Positions 17,976-27,213 of a stretch of 32,114 nt of DNA are shown one piece after another (position 1 is the first letter of the stretch; each line of letters opens with the position of its first letter). The stretch is from Poteriospumella lacustris (taxonomy: Eukaryota > Sar > Chrysophyceae > Chromulinales > Dinobryaceae). The stretch covers positions 1 to 32,114 of the forward strand of contig SMOI01000354.1 in NCBI GenBank assembly GCA_008000375.1. The letters are read 5' to 3'. Below the pieces are notes generated by a model. The model made no database searches, was not told where the DNA came from, and was given only the letters and a program-made list of their open reading frames with translations. The position numbers were made by a program, and so were the translations under genes.

Positions 17976-19457
17976 CTACACCCACATATGTGCGCGGATG
18001 CCGCGCTTCCGCAGCCCCGCGAAGAAGTCCAGCACGTGGCCCGTGTCGAGCTTCAGCCCGTAGAGCTCGGTGGGGATGTTGCCGCCCCAGCCGCAGTTCA
18101 TCATCACGGGGCAGCGGAAGTGCAGCTCGAAGAAGAGTTCGTCGACGAGGTCGGCCAGCCGCTGGTCCTTGAGCAGGTCCATCGCGATGCGGTTCTCGAT
18201 CTGCGGCGTGTCGATGTCGAGCTTGATCGACACGAAGTCGTGCTCCGCCACCGTGTTGGACAGGAACGAGACGAACGAGCGGTCGGGGTCGTTCTTGTCG
18301 CCGCCGACGGGCACGTTGAAGAACGTGTAGTGCGGCTTGACGGGCGGCGGCACCTTCGACCAGAAGTGCGTGGGCTCCAGCAGCGTGTACTCCCAGCCGT
18401 AGATGTGGTCGAAGGCGATGCCTTGCTGCGCGTACAGACACGTGAAGTAGTTGAGCGAGGACAGGAACGTGGATGTGCCCATGTCGAAGAAGAACGCCTT
18501 CGGGTGCGCCGGCTCGCGGTGTGTCGCCTCTGGCGGCGGCGGCGGCGGGTGCGACGCGTTGCGCAGCGAATGCGACGCGTTGCGCAGCGGGTGCGGCGGC
18601 GCGGCGTGCCCCAGGGAGCGGAAGAGAATGCGCTCCTTCGCCTCCTCGAGGCCGGCGCCGATGAGGTAGTCGGTGTCGCAGACGTAGGTGTCGCGCAGCC
18701 CGGCCACGGCCTTGACCCGGCCGCCCCACGCGATCTGGTCCTTCGTCACCGCGAAACCGTTGGCTTTGCAGCTTAGGATGGCCATCGGGTGCCGCCCGTA
18801 GATCGTGAGGGGCTCAATCCACTCGAACCAGCTCCTCGTGGGAGCGCTGCCGCATTTGGCGTCGAAGCGCATTCGCGAGAGGTAGAACAGGTCGTCGGGG
18901 TGCGGCTCCGACGGCCCCGACGGCCCCGACGGCCCCGACGTGGCGTTCTTCCACGCCGACAGGCGGTGCTTCACCATCAGCTTCGTTCGGTGCATCAGTT
19001 TCGGCACGTGCTCCACGTCGTCGAACATCAGTTGGCGCATAAGGTTGTGGCGCTGGTCGCCGCTCTCGGGCGTGTCGCTCAGCCGCCGGCCGAGCTCCAT
19101 GTGCAGCGTCTCGTACGGCGAAGGCAAATAACTGCGCGTCACGTTGCAGCCAGAGCGACTGGCGAGGGGGTGGGATAAGTGCTGGTCACCGATTCGCTTC
19201 CCGTGCGACTCTGCGCGGCGAAGCTGCTGTCCGATTTGGTGGTCCGAAGAGTGAGCTTTGTTCGGGTAGAAGCCTCTCGCAGGGTCCACGATATCACAGC
19301 AATACCCCTCGCCGTTGTACATGCAGGAGTTCATGTCCAGTAAGGAGGAGACGAGCGGTGCAGGGAAGGTCGACCCCCATTTCTGCGCCACGACACAAAC
19401 GGAGAAGTGAAGAAACACGCAACAAAGACAAGCGACGGGCCAGAGGAAGGACATCAT
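17976..19457 (-). CDS. Secreted or Golgi FkbM-like protein of unknown function
   Basis: A single-exon gene of 493 residues. Residues 1-24 form a hydrophobic signal peptide or signal anchor (FLWPVACLCCVFLHFSVCV). The middle contains N-glycosylation sequons (NVT, NAT, NAS twice), a short SGPSGPSGP tract near residues 174-183, a tandem LRNASH pair near residues 291-303 and a proline run. The C-terminal 175 residues look like the conserved domain: FFFDMGTSTF (322-331), FDHIYGWE, TFFNVPV, FVSIKLDIDTPQIE (408-421), FFELHF and a final RAHMWV. This pattern, with an acidic aspartate-rich motif after a beta strand, resembles FkbM-type methyltransferases and is common in proteins of uncharacterised function in microalgae. 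An enzymatic role is inference. The codon use is very GC-rich compared with the array on its left. Confidence 0.8.
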   Translation of the reverse strand: MMSFLWPVACLCCVFLHFSVCVVAQKWGSTFPAPLVSSLLDMNSCMYNGEGYCCDIVDPARGFYPNKAHSSDHQIGQQLRRAESHGKRIGDQHLSHPLASRSGCNVTRSYLPSPYETLHMELGRRLSDTPESGDQRHNLMRQLMFDDVEHVPKLMHRTKLMVKHRLSAWKNATSGPSGPSGPSEPHPDDLFYLSRMRFDAKCGSAPTRSWFEWIEPLTIYGRHPMAILSCKANGFAVTKDQIAWGGRVKAVAGLRDTYVCDTDYLIGAGLEEAKERILFRSLGHAAPPHPLRNASHSLRNASHPPPPPPEATHREPAHPKAFFFDMGTSTFLSSLNYFTCLYAQQGIAFDHIYGWEYTLLEPTHFWSKVPPPVKPHYTFFNVPVGGDKNDPDRSFVSFLSNTVAEHDFVSIKLDIDTPQIENRIAMDLLKDQRLADLVDELFFELHFRCPVMMNCGWGGNIPTELYGLKLDTGHVLDFFAGLRKRGIRAHMWV

Positions 19458-20174
19458 CCTCAGCCTTCAGCTGTATAGCAGGGCCCAGACAACGAATAGC
19501 TGTAGATAGAATAACGAATAAACTGTTCACAGCGACTGCGACTGCTGCGACTGCGGCGCTCATCACAGTCACGGAAAAGGCCGGGTTTGGACAAAAACGA
19601 AACGTCGAAAAACTCGGAAAATCGACAGATAGTAGGTACCTCACTTCACTTCTTCAACCTCTTTTCACTTCAACAAAACACTGTGGATATTTTTACCGAA
19701 GAGAATCGTCTCACTTCCTCAGACCAATCTCCAATGACCTTTGCCGGTATTCCGGAATTACGAGATATAGAACCCCGGACTTCACGCACTTCTCACCAAA
19801 AGTCGGGTTGTGACATGATGACTATGACCTCTCCTGCGACCAGCTGCGGCACTGCTGTCACTGTCACTGTCACTGGTGGCGGCAGCACGAAGACCCGAGA
19901 AGACGAAGAACGCAGAAGCGCAAGTAGGTAGGAAGCAACTGAGTAGAAAGACGCTCGCGTCATCGACCCAGCTGCTGCTATTGTGGTTGTGGTGGAGACA
20001 GCGTTGCTGCCTGAAGGTCGAGAAGTGGATCAACGCTGTGGCCCAGTTGTGACTCTGAAGCTGACAGGAGCTCTGCTGCAGCGATGCATACTTAGAAACA
20101 TACATATATAGAAACATAACGAACAACCCTTCAGACACAGAGTGCCGTGGTTCACCTGTTGGCGTCGCTTCACT
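19458..20174. other. Intergenic region between FkbM-like gene and ATPase pseudogene
   Basis: No gene is recognised. It is AT-richer than its neighbours and contains short GTCACT tandem units near 19857-19874. Part of it must hold the promoter of the FkbM-like gene, but I see no convincing motif. Confidence 0.4.
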
Positions 20175-22319
20175 TCACGGTGCAGTCGGCGACAGTCGGG
20201 CGATGTCGAGCACCTGTCGACCCGCGTCCGGGAACACCTCCAGCGCTGCCGCCCCGGTCAGTCGCACGTAGCGGTCGTGGTCGTCGAACACACGCGACAT
20301 GTCGCCTTTCGCCTCGTCGGACGGCGCCGTATCGATGCAGACGAAGGCGAAGTCGCCCGCGGCGATGGCGGCCGCCGCTGACCCGTCGTCGTGCCCAGCG
20401 GTGCCGGGGAAGGCCTCTCTACAGGCGGCGACGATGGTGTCGCGGAAGTGTTCCGCCCGGCGGGTGTGTCCGTCGTCGGAGGCGGCGTCGGCGTCGCGGA
20501 CGAGTTCGCGGAACTTGTAGGCCACCGCCAAGACGAAGGGTTTGCCGTCGGTCTGGCGCAGCACCCACAGACCGTCCCACGCCTCTCGGTCGTGGCCCGT
20601 CACGACCAGCACATCGCGCTCCTCCAGCTGACACTGGCGGAGGGCGGCGACGTGTTCGTTGACAGCGTCGCGGCTGCACGGTAGCGGTGTGGGGTGATAG
20701 AGGTCCTCCAACGGAAGAATACACCGTTCAGCTTCAACACCGTCGAGCGAAACTTGGAGATGCTCGGCGCTCCGCCCTGGCAGCCCAGCAACCGAAAGAG
20801 CGAATAGTCGCCGTGTTTGACCCGCTCCGCACTCAGGGCCTTGCAGGTCAGGAACGCGTTCGCCATCATCGCCAAGGGCCTGCCGAGGGTCTGAGGCTCG
20901 TGGTAGGTGGCGGGGTCAAAGACGATGTTCAACGTCGCCTCGGCCACCGGCGTCAACAGACTCATTTCGGGGACCTGGTACGTCTTCAAGCGACACAGCG
21001 ACAGCGCCGATAGGACTGCCCCGTCATAGAAAGGGTTCTCAGGGGCGTTGACCACGTAGCCGTCGACCATCGCGCGGTAGGTGTCGTCGGTCCACTCAAA
21101 CGGCTTTCTCCAGAGAACGTCGTAGACAAGACGCGCGTCCTTTAACATAACGGTCGCTCCTTTGCCGGCCTCGCTAAAGACCGTCTCCAATCGTGCGGAG
21201 AATGCCTTCAACACTCGAGCAGTCACCTCTTTGGTGAACGATAGCGGCTGGTCCGCGGGGAACTCGTCGCCCAGGACCTCCGCCAAGGTCTACGTCGCTC
21301 CGGGCGACTGTGCGGTGAGCGTCAGCAGCTGCTTCAGGCGCTGGTCGGTGCTGTCGGCGACAATAGACCCGGGCGACAGCTGCGGCAGATGGGCTGGCAA
21401 CCATTGAGCGTACGCCTCTTGGACGTTCAGCTCGAGGGGCAGGGGCATGCAGGGGATTAGCCGTCCGGAATGCTGCGACGCCCCCGTGGGTGCTTTGGTT
21501 AGCACCGCCATCGCCAAGTTGACGCGGAAGCCCGGCATCTCGTCATTAAGCAACGCATTTCGCAGGCTGTAGAACGCATTGGCATCGATCCCCTTTTCTA
21601 TCAGTTTCTCGGGCTCGTCGACGAGCAACACGAACCGTGTGCAGGGCCTCGATCTCCGCATATCTTCGACGAGGAACGTGACACATTCCTTCAGCAACGC
21701 CTCGGTTCCAATATATGGGTCATCTTGATGGCTCTGCCAACGACGCAACGCCTGCGTGAGGTCTGCCCGAAAGCGATCGAAGTCCGGAATGCTGTACGCC
21801 ATGGTCAGCATACGCAGCACCACTTCCACCGCCATCGACACCTCGTCATCCTCGTCATCAAATACTTTGACGGCGGCCCAGTTGCCACTGAAGGTGATTG
21901 CCACTGCCAACACGTCCTGTTCGCTGCGTTGGTTCAGCGCCTTCTCCAGCTCGACGAAGAAGCGGGTCTTGCCCTTGCCCCTGCCCGCCAGCGCCGCGTA
22001 CATCGGATTCCATCTGGAGCCAACATCGTCCGTAGAGGTAGCGATCTTCTCGGTCCAACTGTCGAGAAACGGTCGGTTCAGATATGGCTGCTTCAACGTG
22101 ACCTCCGGTCGCTCCATGATGGACAGCGTCCGGTTGTCCAGATGGTTCACGTGAGGCTGTGACGCGAGGGCCGAGCGAAACACATCTACAACGAACAGAC
22201 AAGGTATCGGATGAGGCAAGGGCAGGCCTCACAAGAACGAGAATTGGTTAGAAACGGTAACAACCTGCGAATGACGTGAGAGGACTGTTGGTCGGAGACG
22301 TGTTCTGCGTTGAGGACAT
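20175..22319 (-). pseudogene. P-loop ATPase of the Crinkler/RHS type with nuclease-like C-terminus, disrupted
   Basis: A short first exon (ATG 22319 to 22265) can be joined over a 79-nt GT-AG intron (22264-22186, ending TTCGTTGTAG) to a long exon. The long exon has a Walker A motif (GRGKGKT), a Walker B motif (FVLLVDEPEKL) and a later SGRLIPCMPLPLEL stretch, typical of the ATPases found in Crinkler effectors and trypanosome RHS proteins. A TAG at 21290-21292 interrupts the frame, and coding-like sequence continues in the same frame to about 20720. There a 1-nt frameshift moves coding into a second frame ending at 20175. The last part (GHDREAWDGLW, then VLAVAYKF) could be the aspartate and lysine positions of a restriction-endonuclease fold, as in many Crinklers. 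Two lesions suggest a pseudogene. Additional introns are possible but no matching pair of splice sites keeps the frame. Confidence 0.6.
22186..22264 (-). other. Predicted 79-nt spliceosomal intron
   Basis: Donor GTTGTT after TTCGCAG, acceptor TTCGTTGTAG with a pyrimidine-rich run before it. Removal joins phase-1 codon halves (G plus AT) and gives a continuous start region for the ATPase. Its length is close to the better supported 87-nt intron at 27519-27605. Confidence 0.5.
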
Positions 22320-23672
22320 CTACAAGGGAGAAAGGACTCATAGTGAGGCTCACGAAGCACTGCAATGCATGCCTCTCTCAGCCGACTTACCGATCGAAAA
22401 ATGGGCCGGGTCTTCGACCGATGAAAGGCTCGACCTGCAGAATAGGCCATCGAACGGCTTGCGATTCGTGAGGCACCCATTGCGGGAAATCCTTGAGCGC
22501 GCCACGCTCCGACAGATCGAAGAAGAGTCAATAACACGATACCCCTCATAAACATGGGCCTGCTTTCCTACTTCCTGCTGTGGAGATCAGGTAAACGAGT
22601 CTCTCGTGAGCCAAAGGGCCTAACCGCTCCCCCGCCCAGAGCAACGAGTGGCTCCGGACACGGGTACGTTCGGTCTCGTGGTGCACTGTGGAATGTCATC
22701 ACTACCATGGTACTCCTGGTGTACGCCCTGTCACTCTCAAACAGGACCTTTGGCCGAACTCGAGTCTCCCCTTCGGAAATCGCGACTTTTCGACAAGTGG
22801 CGAAAGCGACTTTTCGTCGTCATCGTGTCAGTGTGGAAGTCCCTTGCGACTGGGCGTCTCGCGGCGTGGGTATCCACGCTGCCAGTGCCTGTGGTGGTGG
22901 GCATAGCTGGCAGTGGACAGCGGTGGTGGTCGTCTCTCCCCCACCACTCACGTGTTCTGATCCTTGTGTGTGCGTGTGGAGACATTCATGAATAAATACA
23001 CAGTGAGAAGCGGGGTGCGATGAAGTTCGTACTATACCAGCCGTAGAGAATGACAAGGCTTGTGTCTCAGGAGAATTGAGAACAATGCAACGTTTGGCAC
23101 TTCAGTTACTGCCCATTGACACCCAACCCACCCACACCCGATGATGGTTGATTTGCGTGCCATGGGTTGCGGGGCCAAAGCTGACGGTTTGGCGGTAGTA
23201 GTTCATTGTCTGCGGAGTATACAAGAATCCCACAACATTGGCGACGACAGTGTCACCGTCAACCGACCCATAGGTATTTGCGAGAAGCGATCGTTACACA
23301 GGAGGAGGAGAAGGAGGAGGATGTTGTCTGCTGCACACACTGCACACTGCACACTGCACACTACACATTTCAGATTACACACAGATCGTTCGATGACCAC
23401 CCGATGACTTGTGTTGGATCACAGGCGCCCCTACAACTACAGCCACCGTGAACATCGACGCTGGGTCGCAGGCACAGCCTTGACCGGCGCTCTGGCTCCT
23501 GCCGCAAGGTCCAACACGACACCCATTCGGAGCAGCAGCTGCCGCAGTCACTGACTCGCACTCGCCGGTCAGGTGGCGGTCTGTGATCAGCGCAGCTCTG
23601 ACGAGCCTACGCGCTGCCTCTGCCCTCTCACCAACCGCCACCATCACAACGCCACAGCCCACAACGCCTCCG
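22320..23672. other. Unassigned stretch between ATPase pseudogene and copy K
   Basis: No gene is recognised. A forward frame at 22276-22551 and a reverse frame at 22229-22555 both look loosely protein-like, but neither has a family resemblance. CACTGCA tandem units occur at 23334-23365, next to a GGAGGAGGAGAA tract near 23300. The last 150 bp before K show no module sequence. Confidence 0.4.
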
Positions 23673-24557
23673 TCATCGACGCACGGGCATCGCTTGCCGA
23701 AAGGACGCGGCTCCCTCAAACATGTGCGACGCGTCCTCCACCTGACTGGTGTCCCACGCGCCCAGCGGCTGGTTGAGGGCCGTCGCGCCGTAGAACATGT
23801 AGCTCATGTCCGTCACGCGGCGTACGTCCCACGCGTCCAGCGGCTGGTCGAGGGCCGTCGCGCCGTAGAACATGTAGCTCATGTCCGTCACGCGGCGTAC
23901 GTCCCACGTCGCCAGCGGCTGGTCGAAGGCCGTCGCGCCGTAGAACATGTAGCTCATACTGGTCACCTGGCTCGTGTCCCACCGGTGCAGCGGCTGGTTG
24001 AAGGACGCGGCCCCATCGAACATGCCGCTGGTCGTCCTCACGTGGCTCGTATCCCACGAGTGCAGCGGCTGGTTGAACGAGGCCGCGCCGCAGAACATCC
24101 CGCTCATATCGGCGACCCGGCCGACGCTCCACGTGCTCAGCGGCTGGTTGAACGCCGACGCCAGAGCGAACATGTTCTGCATCGACGTGACGTTGCGTAC
24201 GTCCCAGCGATCGATACAGTCATTGAACTTGCGTTCTGCGAACAGCGCCATCATGTTGGTGACGCGGCTCACGTCCCAGTCGTTGATCTCGCCGTATTTC
24301 TTCAGCGCCGTGGCTCGGTCTCCGCACCACACCCACACGGCCTCCTGCAGCGTCTCGTTGGTAAATGGCACCCAAGCATAGTCCTTGATCATCTGGCGCA
24401 CGCCAAACGGCAAGACGTGGCCTTCACATCGCTCGGACACGGTCCGGTACAGACACAAATCGACCAACGTGGCTGTTGAGTACGCGCGGTGCTGTTCATC
24501 ACCCGAGCGCATGACGCAGTTCCCGGTTCTCGGATTGACTCTATCCCATGTATCCAT
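23673..24557 (-). CDS. DUF285/BspA-like repeat protein, copy K, intact
   Basis: A 294-residue product from ATG 24557 (MDTWDRV). The N-terminal domain (VDLCLYRTVSERC, then LPFGVRQMIKDYAWVPF) spans about residues 30 to 95, followed by eight modules and a short tail (FRQAMPVRR) unlike that of the left-hand copies. Modules six and seven are nearly identical (both have TDMSYMFYGATAL), reflecting a recent 75-bp duplication at 23772-23921. The GC content is clearly higher than in A to I. The gene is divergent from L, with 311 bp between the start codons. Function is unknown. The short module count makes it the smallest intact member. Confidence 0.85.
   Translation of the reverse strand: MDTWDRVNPRTGNCVMRSGDEQHRAYSTATLVDLCLYRTVSERCEGHVLPFGVRQMIKDYAWVPFTNETLQEAVWVWCGDRATALKKYGEINDWDVSRVTNMMALFAERKFNDCIDRWDVRNVTSMQNMFALASAFNQPLSTWSVGRVADMSGMFCGAASFNQPLHSWDTSHVRTTSGMFDGAASFNQPLHRWDTSQVTSMSYMFYGATAFDQPLATWDVRRVTDMSYMFYGATALDQPLDAWDVRRVTDMSYMFYGATALNQPLGAWDTSQVEDASHMFEGAASFRQAMPVRR
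23772..23921 (-). repeat. Recent tandem duplication of one 75-bp module in copy K
   Basis: The segments 23772-23846 and 23847-23921 differ at only about four of 75 positions. The following unit (23922 onward) shares its first 34 bases with them. Each unit encodes exactly 25 residues, so the frame is kept. Confidence 0.85.
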
Positions 24558-24868
24558 AGATGTACGATGTACGGGTTGTGGTAAGTACTGTTACATCCGT
24601 TTCCAACGTGAGAGCTAGGCGGGTTACGACGCTGGAGGCGACAGAGGAGGACGTACTCTTTAGCTCCCAAGACTGGCTTGTCTTAGGGGTTATGTACAGT
24701 ACCATAGATGTACTATCCGATGCGACAACACGATGACGACGACGCCACTGCCGAAGAACCGTTGAACCGTTGACGGTTCAGCGACGACAACATCGACCAT
24801 CGACGATCTACATACAGCGGTACGACAGCGGTTATCTCCACTGACACCGAATACAACAGATAAACAGG
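24558..24868. promoter_or_regulatory. K-L divergent promoter region
   Basis: A 311-bp gap between divergent start codons. It contains the 12-mer CCATAGATGTAC at 24702-24713; the same 12-mer overlaps the K start (24554-24565) and recurs after L (26001-26012). A perfect inverted repeat GAACCGT-TG-ACGGTTC lies at 24764-24779, about 90 bp before the L start, and could be a protein binding site. There is no clear TATA box. A shared promoter is inference. Confidence 0.5.
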
Positions 24869-25894
24869 ATGTCCTCCACGATTCTCGCACAGGCAGCGAT
24901 CGCCGAGGACAATGGCGATTCGGCACGTGCCCACCGACCGATCGCGCTGGTGACCGATTTGTGTCTGTACCGCGTGGTGAGCGACCGTTGCCAAGGTCGC
25001 GTCCTGCCGTTTGGCGTGCGACAGATGATCAAGGACTTCGCCTGGGTGTCGTTCGACAACGATACGCTGCGAGAGGCGGTGCAGCTGTGGTGCAGCGACC
25101 GGGAGGAGGCTTTCCAACGCTACGGCGACATCAACGACTGGGACGTGAGCCGGGTGACCAATATGGACGGGCTGTTCAGCGGCGAGGACTTCAACGACCG
25201 CATCGATCGCTGGGAGGTCGGCCGCGTAACGTCAATGAGCGAAATGTTCGCCGATTCGACGGATTTCAACCAGCCGCTGGCCGCGTGGGACGTGCGCCAG
25301 GTGACGGACCTGAGCGGCATGTTCAGAGGCGCCGAGGCGTTCAACCAGCCGCTGGCCTCGTGGGACGTGGGGCAGGTGACCACTATGAAGGCTTTGTTCG
25401 GTGAGTACTCGCGGTTCAACCAGCCGCTGGCCGCGTGGGACGTGAGCCGCGTCACCGACATGAGCGACCTGTTCCTCGACAACGACCGCTTCAACCAGCC
25501 GCTGGCCGCGTGGGACGTCGGCCAGGTCACCGACATGAGCCACATGTTCGCCAACGCCGTCTCCTTCAACCAGCCGCTGGCCGCGTGGGACGTGAGCCGC
25601 GTGACGCGCATGACGGGCATGTTCATCGGCGCCGAGGCGTTCGACCAGCCGCTGGGCCGCTGGGACGTCGGCCGCGTCGTCGACATGGAGCACATGTTCA
25701 ACGGCGCCATCGCGTTCAACCAGTCGCTGGCCGCGTGGGACGTTCGGAACGTCGCCAGCGTGAACCACATGTTCGCCTTCGCCAGGGCCTTCAACCAGCC
25801 GCTGGACTCGTGGGCGCTGGGCCCGGGCACCGACGTGGGCGGCCTGTTGGATCGGGCGACGTCGTTTCGACAGACGCCGCCCACGGTGCGCTGA
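24869..25894 (+). CDS. DUF285/BspA-like repeat protein, copy L, intact
   Basis: A 341-residue product from ATG 24869 (MSSTILAQ). The N-terminal domain (TDLCLYRVVSDRC, then LPFGVRQMIKDFAWVSF) spans residues 28 to 90. Ten module units follow at strict 25-residue spacing, dominated by FNQPLAAWDV, and the end is SFRQTPPTVR, similar to K. GC content is high (about 65 percent by eye). The repeat period is a multiple of three, so other frames and the opposite strand are also open here, and those are not genes. K and L share their tail type and are probably an inverted duplicate pair. Function is unknown. Confidence 0.85.
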   Translation: MSSTILAQAAIAEDNGDSARAHRPIALVTDLCLYRVVSDRCQGRVLPFGVRQMIKDFAWVSFDNDTLREAVQLWCSDREEAFQRYGDINDWDVSRVTNMDGLFSGEDFNDRIDRWEVGRVTSMSEMFADSTDFNQPLAAWDVRQVTDLSGMFRGAEAFNQPLASWDVGQVTTMKALFGEYSRFNQPLAAWDVSRVTDMSDLFLDNDRFNQPLAAWDVGQVTDMSHMFANAVSFNQPLAAWDVSRVTRMTGMFIGAEAFDQPLGRWDVGRVVDMEHMFNGAIAFNQSLAAWDVRNVASVNHMFAFARAFNQPLDSWALGPGTDVGGLLDRATSFRQTPPTVR

Positions 25895-27213
25895 GCCGGC
25901 GTGGTCTCTCTGCCTCCCCGCCGCGGTGCAGTGGTCTGTGTCGCAACGGTCAGTGCCACAGAAGGTCGCCTGAGTACCTCATGTTATAGCTATTTCATTG
26001 CCATAGATGTACACACAGTAAAGATACGCAGTGTGTCACATGTCACATGTCACATGTCGCCACAACCGTCGCCGCGGCGGCCGCGGCGGCGGCGGTGTTG
26101 ATCGATCGGCGATTGCGAAGGGCGCCCTGCAGCATTGACCTGCTCCATGCCCCACGTCCCATGCCCAGCCACAATTCAACGCGACGGTTTGGAGAGCCAT
26201 GTCAATCACACCAATCTCGTTTGTGCCTCATGCGCAATGCACATTGACGGTGGGCGATCTGCTGCGATCCCAGCACGTCCGGTCCATGACTTGTTTCATG
26301 TGCCTGGACTATGGTGTCCGCTGTCGGGTTCAGTACCACCCAACGTCTCTTGCTGCTGCTCCGTCAGGTTCGTGATTCTATCCGTAAATGCGATCGATGA
26401 GGCTCAACCGTGTTGCCTGCCAAGCAGGTTCCGCAGTGGCAGCGTCGACAGGTGAGTCGCACACTCGTCCCCCCATCGCGACAGATCGACCATCTGTGGC
26501 TGTGTGCACACCAGACGGAGCTGCGGCGGTGGCTGCACCAGGTAAACGACCGACCCTTCGTTCCTTTAAACGAATGCGCTGACGCGTTGGTGACGTTCTC
26601 AGCGAGGGCCCGCTCCTTTGCGGTTCGCATTCGTGACGACTGTCTCACCGCCGCCGTGGAAGCGAAGCTGTGCCTCGCATATGGCCCAGGGCTCCTCACA
26701 CACGAGGGGTATCTGGTCACTGCTGCGCGCCTGCAGGCCGGCGAGTACGTCTACGACGCTTCGCAGCCGGTGGACCGGTCGCCGTGAGGAGTCGCAGTCG
26801 GCAGTCGCCCTCGGAGGCCGCAGAGCAACGGTTTCTCCCGAGGAACGGCAGCGTAACAACAGTTGATAATCACGGTAACGGGCACAGCGGGTTCAGAGTG
26901 TTGCAGTGGCAGCCGTTTGGGCCTCGTCTCGGTCGGCGGTGGGCGGGCCACCGTCAGCACCGCGGGCCTTGCTCAGCTGGCGATAGCGATGGCGATGGCG
27001 ATGACGGCGGTACTGTAGCCCTTGCAGCACGTGTGGCCTCTGCGATGGTGGGAGAGTGTCTGCGGCGCGTAGCTACGACGCTCCGTCGGGGTCGCTCTGT
27101 TCTCTGATCCGCTTCGGGGCGGGGGCGGGGCGTGTGAGAACAGTGCACGGCGGTGAGCCCGCCTCTTATCGATCGTTACAGGGCACTGTGCGCCCACCAG
27201 CGACCAGCTGACG
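25895..27213. other. Stretch with a possible terminal exon at about 26401-26787
   Basis: No firm gene. A forward frame from just after the TGA at 26398-26400 to 26787 has a protein-like composition (DHLWLCAHQTELRRWLHQV, then VEAKLCLAYGPGL) but contains no methionine codon, so it could only be a downstream exon. I do not recognise it. Other contents are the 12-mer CCATAGATGTAC at 26001, a TGTCACA tandem near 26035-26058 and a GGCGAT repeat near 26979-27003. Confidence 0.3.

Noticed and set aside
17878-18776. Long frames of 283 and 262 residues overlapping the FkbM-like gene
   Set aside because: Very arginine-, alanine- or valine-rich shadows of a GC-rich coding region. Only the 493-residue frame has a signal peptide and conserved motifs.
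22229-22555. 108-residue minus-strand frame with a signal-like start, as first exon of the ATPase gene
   Set aside because: Its possible splice donor is in the wrong phase for the acceptor at 22186, whereas the exon 22319-22265 is in phase.
25120-25989. Long open frames on both strands over copy L, for example 279 residues antisense and 184 residues in another forward frame
   Set aside because: The 75-bp period is a multiple of three, so any frame without a stop in one module stays open across all. Their translations (QPAAGRVGR, ASGWLN) are shifted readings of FNQPLAAWDV. The same holds for frames over E, F, H, K and M.
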